NCBI GenBank assembly: GCA_039808365.1
Contig: JBDHSX010000111.1
Location: 1 to 12,873 of the forward strand
Source of the DNA: 62-47 sp039808365
GTDB lineage: Bacteria; Pseudomonadota; Alphaproteobacteria; Rhizobiales; Xanthobacteraceae
Length of the DNA: 12,873 nucleotides
Reading direction: 5' to 3'
Positions 7,193 to 12,873 of this stretch are shown here, piece by piece. Both the position numbers and the translations under genes were made by a program. The first letter of the stretch is position 1. Each line of letters starts with the position of its first letter. The notes beneath the pieces are model-generated. The model was not told the origin of the DNA, ran no database searches, and worked only from the letters and a program-made list of their open reading frames with translations.

Positions 7193-7990
7193 ATGTGGCG
7201 ACAACGATATGAGCTGATCAACTTCGAGCAGGATGGCGACGTTCTGATTGTGAGATTCGCGCGGGATCAGCATCTCAACGCCATCGATGCCCGGCTACAT
7301 ACCGAGATGTCGTGGCTATTCAGGGATATTACCGAGCATTCCCAATGCAGGGTCGTTGTCTTGACCGGTAAAGGAAAGGCATTCTGCGCGGGCGGAGACA
7401 TCGACTGGTTTTCCGACATGAAGGACGGAGACCTCGATCGCCTGTTCGTCGAGGCGCGCCGCATCATTGTCGATATGCTTGAGGTGCCGCAACCGATCAT
7501 CACGGCGGTCAACGGCCCGGCCGTCGGGCTCGGCGCGACGCTGGCGCTGTTCGGGGACATTATCTACATGGGACGGAGCGGCGTCATCGCCGATACCCAC
7601 GTCCTCGCCGGAATCGCCGCCGGCGACGGCGGGGCGGTGATCTGGCCGTGGCTCGCCGGGATGGCGCGCGCCAAGGAATTTCTTTTCACCGGCAAGAAGG
7701 TTGACGCCGCGCTTGCCAGGGAGATCGGGCTGGTCAACCACGTTGTGGACGATGACAAGCTGATGATCGAAGCCATGGCGATGGCGCATCGGCTTGCGGG
7801 CGGCGCGCAGATGGCGATCCGGGCGACGAAGGCGTCGCTGAACAAGATTCTCCGCGACACGGTGAATTTGAATCTCGATACTTCGCTCGCCATGGAGAAG
7901 GAGTGTTTCAACTCCGAGGAGCATCGAAACTGCATCGCGGCGTTCCTGAGCCGCAGCCAGCGGGACGCGCGCAAGGGCGGAGGCGGTTAA
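7193..7990 (+). CDS. Enoyl-CoA hydratase/isomerase (crotonase) family protein, non-canonical active site
   Basis: This is a 265-residue crotonase-fold protein acting on a CoA thioester. The first oxyanion-hole segment is 'KAFCAGGDIDWF' (62-73) and the second is 'GPAVGLGATLALFGDIIY' (108-125). Aligned by eye with rat mitochondrial enoyl-CoA hydratase, the two catalytic glutamates (Glu144, Glu164) fall on Thr116 and His136 (in 'ADTHVLAG'), so ordinary syn-hydration is doubtful. 'GIAAGDGGAVIWPWLAG' (140-156) places an Asp at 145, one position off the Asp of PaaG-type isomerases. I recall a sizeable group with 'D-[TP]-H…AGDGGA', chemistry not known to me. The ribosome site at ATG 7193 is weak and no other in-frame start is near. 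Its TAA directly abuts the GTG of the dehydrogenase, indicating tight coupling. Confidence 0.9.
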   Translation: MWRQRYELINFEQDGDVLIVRFARDQHLNAIDARLHTEMSWLFRDITEHSQCRVVVLTGKGKAFCAGGDIDWFSDMKDGDLDRLFVEARRIIVDMLEVPQPIITAVNGPAVGLGATLALFGDIIYMGRSGVIADTHVLAGIAAGDGGAVIWPWLAGMARAKEFLFTGKKVDAALAREIGLVNHVVDDDKLMIEAMAMAHRLAGGAQMAIRATKASLNKILRDTVNLNLDTSLAMEKECFNSEEHRNCIAAFLSRSQRDARKGGGG

Positions 7991-8722
7991 GTGAAGGCGA
8001 AAACCGCTGTCGTTACCGGCGCGGCCGGAGGGATCGGAGCCGCCACTGCCTCGGTGTTTGTTCAGAACGGCTGGATGGTTCATGGCGTCGACCACCGCGG
8101 ATCGTCGATCGCCGGCGTGACAAGTCATGAATGCGACGTCACGAGCGAGGAGGGGCTTCTGGCCGTGGCCGAGCGGATTGGCCCCGTCGATGCGGTCGTG
8201 CCGGCCGCCGGCATCAGCCTGCGGCCGCAGGACAACGCGGCGGAAAAGCTTGTCCTGGAGGCATGGGATCGCACCATCGCGGTCAATCTCACCGGCGTCA
8301 TGCTGACGGTCCGTGCGTTTCGGCCGAAGCTGAATGCCGATGGCGCGATCGTTCTGGTCAGCAGCGTTGCGGCCTTACGCGCGATGCCTCAATCCGATGC
8401 TTATACGGCGAGCAAGGGCGCGATCGTTGCGCTCACCAGAAGCTGGGCGGTCGATTACAGTCGCGACGGCATACGGGTCAATTGCGTCGCTCCGGGGCCG
8501 ACCGACACGGACATGATGATCGGCTTGCGCGAGGGCTACGCCACCGAACGGCAGGTGCAACTGCCGCAGCAGCGGATGGCGACCGCCGACGAGGTGGCGC
8601 AGGTCATCTATTTTCTGGGGTCGGATCGCGCATCATATGTTTCGGGCGCCATCGTTCCGGTTGATGGCGGCGCGGTTGCGCATAGTGCCGGGATCCCGTT
8701 TCCGAGGCGACGTCCAAAATAG
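7991..8722 (+). CDS. Short-chain dehydrogenase/reductase (SDR), probably NAD-dependent
   Basis: This classical SDR of 243 residues probably oxidises a hydroxyacyl-CoA (or reduces a keto group) in the pathway. The start is GTG 7991, directly after the preceding TAA, with GGAGG at 7979-7983 seven nt upstream. Motifs are the Rossmann TGAAGGIG (9-16) and Asp34 at the end of strand beta-2, which favours NAD over NADP. The active site has Asn99 in 'VNLTG', Ser in 'VLVSSVAA' (121-128), and Tyr138 and Lys142 in 'YTASK'. 'NCVAPGPTDTDM' (164-175) and 'SGAIVPVDGG' (218-227) complete the fold. The usual NNAG motif after beta-4 reads P-A-A-G (71-74), an odd substitution. It is last in the operon; the set ligase + crotonase + SDR resembles beta-oxidation-like or alicyclic-acid pathways such as the badH region. 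Confidence 0.93.
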   Translation: MKAKTAVVTGAAGGIGAATASVFVQNGWMVHGVDHRGSSIAGVTSHECDVTSEEGLLAVAERIGPVDAVVPAAGISLRPQDNAAEKLVLEAWDRTIAVNLTGVMLTVRAFRPKLNADGAIVLVSSVAALRAMPQSDAYTASKGAIVALTRSWAVDYSRDGIRVNCVAPGPTDTDMMIGLREGYATERQVQLPQQRMATADEVAQVIYFLGSDRASYVSGAIVPVDGGAVAHSAGIPFPRRRPK

Positions 8723-8839
8723 AAGACCTAGATGCGGAAGACTATTGGGCAACTGATTATCGAGCGGCCGATCGTGGCGCATCAGTCTTTGAATGGTGCT
8801 TCCTGCATGCCGGCTGCGAACCCGGATGGCGCCAATACA

Positions 8840-8856
8840 ATGCGCTTTTGGCGCAT
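8840..8856. terminator. Weak hairpin between convergent genes, possible bidirectional terminator
   Basis: ATGCGC (8840-8845) and GCGCAT (8851-8856) form a 6-bp stem around TTTTG, in the 182-nt gap between the convergent SDR and crotonase genes. A competing pairing, GCGCCAA (8830-8836) with TTGGCGC (8848-8854), also exists. No proper T-run follows. The rest of the gap shows no gene, and this is only a candidate terminator. Confidence 0.3.
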
Positions 8857-8898
8857 CATTCCGCGACGGCCCGTCATTGACAGACGTCGAGATCAATT

Positions 8899-8930
8899 CT
8901 GAAATCAGGCTTTCCTGAAATCAGGCTTTC
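8899..8930. repeat. Tandem 16-bp direct repeat across the stop codon of the crotonase gene
   Basis: CTGAAATCAGGCTTTC occurs twice with no spacer (8899-8914 and 8915-8930). On the minus strand the upstream copy encodes K-P-D-F and the second copy, shifted by one frame because 16 is not a multiple of three, supplies K-A and the TGA stop at 8907-8905. The duplication thus sets the present C-terminus. It is probably a replication-slippage event. Confidence 0.95.
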
Positions 8931-9699
8931 GCTTGTGAAGGAACGCATCGACACCCTCCCCGAACTCGCGGCTGCCGAAGGCGATGCTCTGCGCGAAGGC
9001 TTCGGCTGCAAGAAAGTCCTCGATTGTTCCATAGGCGTTGTTCAGCAGCATCTTGGTCAGCCCGAGCGACGTCGCCGGGCCCGCCGCGAGTTCTTTTGCG
9101 AGGTTGATCGCTTCTTCCTCCAGCTCCGCAGCCGGAACCACGCGCTTGGCGATGCCGATCGCCTCGGCTTCGGTCGCCTCGACGCGGCGATTTGTCAGCA
9201 GGATGTCCTTGGCGCGGGAGGATCCGATGGCCCGCGGCAATGTGAGCGCGAGCCCGAGGTCCGGCGCCGCACCGAGACCCGGAAAGGCGGCGCGGAAATA
9301 TCCCTTGTCGGAAACGAGAACGAGGTCGCAGAGCAGCGCCAGCGAAAAACCCGCGCCTGCCGCCGCGCCATTCACGGCCGCCACGATTGGCTTTTCCGCG
9401 GTCAGAAATCGCTTGGCCCATGAATGGGTGGCCTGCATCCGCTTTCTGACGCTAGGGGCGTCCCGCTCCCCCATGCTGTTGATGTCGCCGCCCGCGCAAA
9501 AAGCGTCGCCGGCCCCGGTCAAGACGAGACATCGGACCGCCGGGTCGCCGAGCAATTCGGGAATTCCTGTTTCGAGCTTTTGCTTGACGCGGAGTTCAAG
9601 CGCGTTCCGTGTGGCTGGACTGTTGAGCCGTATGACGACGACGTCCTCGTGGCGTTCGAACAGAACGGCTTCGCCGTCCCGCGTTAGGTCTGATGTCAT
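8905..9699 (-). CDS. Enoyl-CoA hydratase/isomerase family protein, PaaG/isomerase-like
   Basis: This second crotonase-fold protein has 264 residues. The start is ATG 9699: the open frame continues upstream to about 9999, but that part lies inside the divergent ligase gene and has no family similarity, whereas GGATGG precedes this ATG by 6 nt. Oxyanion-hole segments are 'DAFCAGGDINSMG' (65-77) and 'GAAAGAGFSLALLCD' (111-125). The two hydratase glutamates are replaced by Ser119 and Phe139. Instead 'FPGLGAAPDLGLALTLPRAIG' (139-159) carries Asp147 where PaaG-type isomerases have their catalytic Asp ('GLxPDxG'). Double-bond shift or epoxide/oxepin-type isomerisation is therefore more likely than hydration; substrate unknown. 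It is convergent with the SDR and divergent from the second ligase. The C-terminal end 'KPDFRKA' arises from a 16-bp duplication. Confidence 0.92.
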   Translation of the reverse strand: MTSDLTRDGEAVLFERHEDVVVIRLNSPATRNALELRVKQKLETGIPELLGDPAVRCLVLTGAGDAFCAGGDINSMGERDAPSVRKRMQATHSWAKRFLTAEKPIVAAVNGAAAGAGFSLALLCDLVLVSDKGYFRAAFPGLGAAPDLGLALTLPRAIGSSRAKDILLTNRRVEATEAEAIGIAKRVVPAAELEEEAINLAKELAAGPATSLGLTKMLLNNAYGTIEDFLAAEAFAQSIAFGSREFGEGVDAFLHKRKPDFRKA

Positions 9700-9728
9700 T
9701 TGATTCCATCCCGCATCGTCGTCCTTCT

Positions 9729-9742
9729 GTGCTGTATAGCAC
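9729..9742. promoter_or_regulatory. Short inverted repeat containing a -10-like box for the minus-strand crotonase
   Basis: GTGCT (9729-9733) and AGCAC (9738-9742) flank GTAT. Read on the minus strand, TATACA (9738-9733) resembles a -10 box about 34 nt before the crotonase ATG, with a poor -35 inside the neighbouring palindrome. It could be the promoter of the leftward gene, a small operator, or both. Confidence 0.35.
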
Positions 9743-9752
9743 GGAGAAGAAT

Positions 9753-9773
9753 TTGCGAAATTCATTTTCGCAA
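9753..9773. promoter_or_regulatory. Palindromic operator candidate in the divergent promoter region
   Basis: TTGCGAAA (9753-9760) and TTTCGCAA (9766-9773) are exact reverse complements around TTCAT. The site lies in the 111-nt gap between the leftward crotonase gene (start 9699) and the rightward ligase gene (start 9811), where one regulator could control both. It overlaps the place expected for the leftward -35. Its half-site differs from the ATGATTCAT operator at 766-796, so a different regulator is likely; none with an obvious link lies in the window. Confidence 0.6.
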
Positions 9774-9810
9774 TGCTAGGAAGTCGGGTAGGGGAAACGC
9801 GGAGGACGAC

Positions 9811-11367
<1,557 letters not shown>

Positions 11368-11478
11368 GCGGCATGTCCGCGCCGATGTCGGCGAAAATCT
11401 TGCTCCGTTCGTCGTCGCCCATTGCCGCAAGATAGGCCTTGCCGATCGCCGGACGAGCGGGATACCGATTGAGACACT

Positions 11479-11504
11479 CGCCGATTGCCACAAGGCAGTC
11501 GGCG
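11479..11504 (+). other. Strong hairpin in the leader of the second solute-binding-protein gene
   Basis: CGCCGATTGCC (11479-11489) pairs with GGCAGTCGGCG (11494-11504) through 11 pairs, one of them a G-U wobble, around the loop ACAA. It ends 21 nt before the Shine-Dalgarno at 11526-11534. With no T-tract it is not a simple terminator. If transcription continues from the ligase gene it may protect the binding-protein message from decay, or it may be an operator; both are guesses. Confidence 0.45.
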
Positions 11505-11542
11505 CAAGGCCACCAACGGCCAACAGGGAGGAGGAAACACAA

Positions 11543-12751
11543 ATGAAATCGCTTCTCGCCATCACCGCCGCGGCTTTGCTCGCGGCGTCGTTTTCGGCTC
11601 ACGCTGCGGACAAGGCATACGGCCCCGGCGTCACCGACACCGAAATCAAGATCGGCCAGACGATGCCTTACAGCGGACCGGCATCCGCCTACGGCACGGT
11701 CGGTCGGCTTGAGAGCGCCTATTTCGAGATGATCAACGCCCAGGGCGGTGTGAATGGTCGCAAGATCAATCTCATCAGCCTGGACGATGGCTACAGCCCG
11801 CCCAAGGCGGTGGAGCAGACCCGCCGGCTGGTGGAGCAGGACGAGGTGCTGGCCATCGTCGGGCAACTCGGCACGCTGACGAGTTCGGCCGTGCAGAAGT
11901 ACCTCAACGCAAAAAAGATTCCCCAGATCCTGATTACGTCGGGCGCGGCCAAGTGGGACAATCCCAAAGCCTATCCCTATTCCACGTTTCTCTATTCGCC
12001 CTATCGGCTGGAAGGGCAGATTTTCGCGCAGTATCTGCTGACCAACAGGCCGAACGCCAGACTCGGCGTGTTCTCCCAGAACGATGATGCCGGCCGCGAT
12101 TATGTCAACGGCCTGAAGGATGGCCTTGGCGACAAGGCGGCATCGATCATCGTCAAGGAATTGACCTATGAGACCACCGACGCGACGATCGATTCCCAGA
12201 TCGTCTCGCTGAAATCCGCCGGTGTCGATACGTTGTTCATCATGACCACGCCGAAGTTCGGCGCGCAGGCCATCCGCAAGATCGGCGAACTGGGCTGGAA
12301 GCCGCTGACTTACATATCCGCGATATCGACATCGCTCAAAACGGTGCTTGAGCCGGCGGGGCTGGAGCATTCCAAGGGGCTGATCACGGCGCTGGCCGTC
12401 AAGCGGCCGGATGATCCAAGGTGGGAAAACGCGAAGGACGTTCAGGACTACAAGGCTTTTCTCAAGCAGTGGTATCCCTCGGGAAATCTGGCTGACAGCA
12501 GCAACATCGCCGGATACATGGCGGCGTTCGCAACGGTGGAGATCCTCAAGCGCTGCGGCGATGAACTGACGCGGGAATGCGTTCTCAAGCAGGCGACCAA
12601 CCTGACCGACCTCGAAGTTCCGCTGCTGTTGCCCGGCATTACCGTCACGACCACGCCGACCCGATACACGCCTTTCCGGCAGATGCAGATCGCGCGTTTC
12701 GACGGCACCACCTGGGTGCCCGAGGGGCCGCTCATCACCGCGAAGGATTAG
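11543..12751 (+). CDS. Second ABC transporter solute-binding protein (HAAT/LivK-type, Peripla_BP_6)
   Basis: This is a periplasmic binding protein of 402 residues, unrelated at close range to the first one. ATG 11543 has a very strong ribosome site (GGGAGGAGG, 11526-11534, 8 nt away). The signal peptide is short with A-H-A cleavage after residue 21. The mature part opens with 'YGPGVTDTEIKIGQTMPYSG' (26-45), followed by the family's 'INAQGGVNGRKINLISLDDG', a lobe-1 binding segment 'AIVGQLGTLTSSAVQKYL' and the C-terminal 'LLLPGITVTTTPTRYTPFRQ'. Two cysteines in 'RCGDELTREC' may form a disulfide. This type is abundant in Rhodopseudomonas and Bradyrhizobium, often beside CoA-ligase genes. No permease or ATPase follows before the terminator-like hairpin, so it must use the LivHMGF encoded upstream or a remote one. 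The ligand is unknown; an organic acid is likely from context. Confidence 0.94.
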   Translation: MKSLLAITAAALLAASFSAHAADKAYGPGVTDTEIKIGQTMPYSGPASAYGTVGRLESAYFEMINAQGGVNGRKINLISLDDGYSPPKAVEQTRRLVEQDEVLAIVGQLGTLTSSAVQKYLNAKKIPQILITSGAAKWDNPKAYPYSTFLYSPYRLEGQIFAQYLLTNRPNARLGVFSQNDDAGRDYVNGLKDGLGDKAASIIVKELTYETTDATIDSQIVSLKSAGVDTLFIMTTPKFGAQAIRKIGELGWKPLTYISAISTSLKTVLEPAGLEHSKGLITALAVKRPDDPRWENAKDVQDYKAFLKQWYPSGNLADSSNIAGYMAAFATVEILKRCGDELTRECVLKQATNLTDLEVPLLLPGITVTTTPTRYTPFRQMQIARFDGTTWVPEGPLITAKD

Positions 12752-12758
12752 AAACAAA

Positions 12759-12779
12759 CGGGCGTCCCGAGGACGCCCG
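12759..12779 (+). terminator. Terminator-like hairpin after the second solute-binding-protein gene
   Basis: CGGGCGTCC (12759-12767) and GGACGCCCG (12771-12779) form a perfect 9-bp GC-rich stem with a CGA loop, 8 nt after the TAG stop. The following bases (C-run, then TATTGTT) are only partly T-rich, so efficiency is uncertain. It marks the end of the transcription unit. The remaining bases to 12873 show no gene or other recognisable signal. Confidence 0.7.
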
Positions 12780-12873
12780 CCCCCTATTGTTCTCCAATCG
12801 CGCAACCGCGCCGCGCGGACACCGTTACAGCACGCCACCGCGCCTGCGGCGTTAGGGGCATCGCCACGTAGGA

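Noticed and set aside
9700..9810. N-terminal extension of ligase 2 starting at 9700
   Set aside because: It would translate the divergent promoter and its palindrome, and gives a Cys/Arg-rich leader foreign to ANL ligases.

Overview
The window is high-GC, gene-dense DNA from an alphaproteobacterium. Protein style and gene order point to the Nitrobacteraceae (Bradyrhizobium/Rhodopseudomonas/Afipia type), but this is inferred from recognition, not from a search. It is an accessory catabolic locus that pairs a branched-chain-amino-acid-type (HAAT) ABC importer with CoA-dependent acid degradation enzymes. It holds no rRNA, tRNA, CRISPR array, insertion sequence or phage gene.

Left block (1-883): the 5' part of a TetR-family repressor gene runs leftwards off the window edge. 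It starts at a GTG behind a good Shine-Dalgarno sequence. Between it and the rightward operon is a perfect 31-bp palindrome (766-796), followed directly by a promoter-like sequence.

Main operon (884-8722, + strand): a periplasmic solute-binding protein, then livH-livM-livG-livF with overlapping starts and stops, then an acyl-CoA ligase, a crotonase-fold protein and a short-chain dehydrogenase. Spacing suggests one transcription unit: 90 nt after the binding-protein gene, three overlaps, then 15, 52 and 0 nt. The likely logic is to import a carboxylic acid, activate it to its CoA thioester and modify it by hydration/isomerisation and NAD-dependent oxidation.

Right block (8723-12873): a second crotonase, of PaaG/isomerase type, lies on the minus strand, convergent with the operon. 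It is divergent from a second acyl-CoA ligase, with an 8-5-8 palindrome in the shared 111-bp promoter region. The second ligase is followed by a second, orphan solute-binding protein with strong hairpins before it and a GC-rich terminator-like hairpin after it.

The substrate cannot be read from sequence. Aromatic, alicyclic, fatty or terpenoid acids are all possible; solute-binding proteins of this family in Rhodopseudomonas often bind aromatic acids. Acyl-CoA dehydrogenase and thiolase genes are absent, so the pathway must be completed elsewhere. I see no wholly new system. The most unusual features are the four-quarter-site operator, the two crotonases lacking the standard catalytic glutamates, the LivG with an altered ABC signature, a tandem 16-bp duplication across a stop codon, and a coding-like antisense fragment near 11371-11500.
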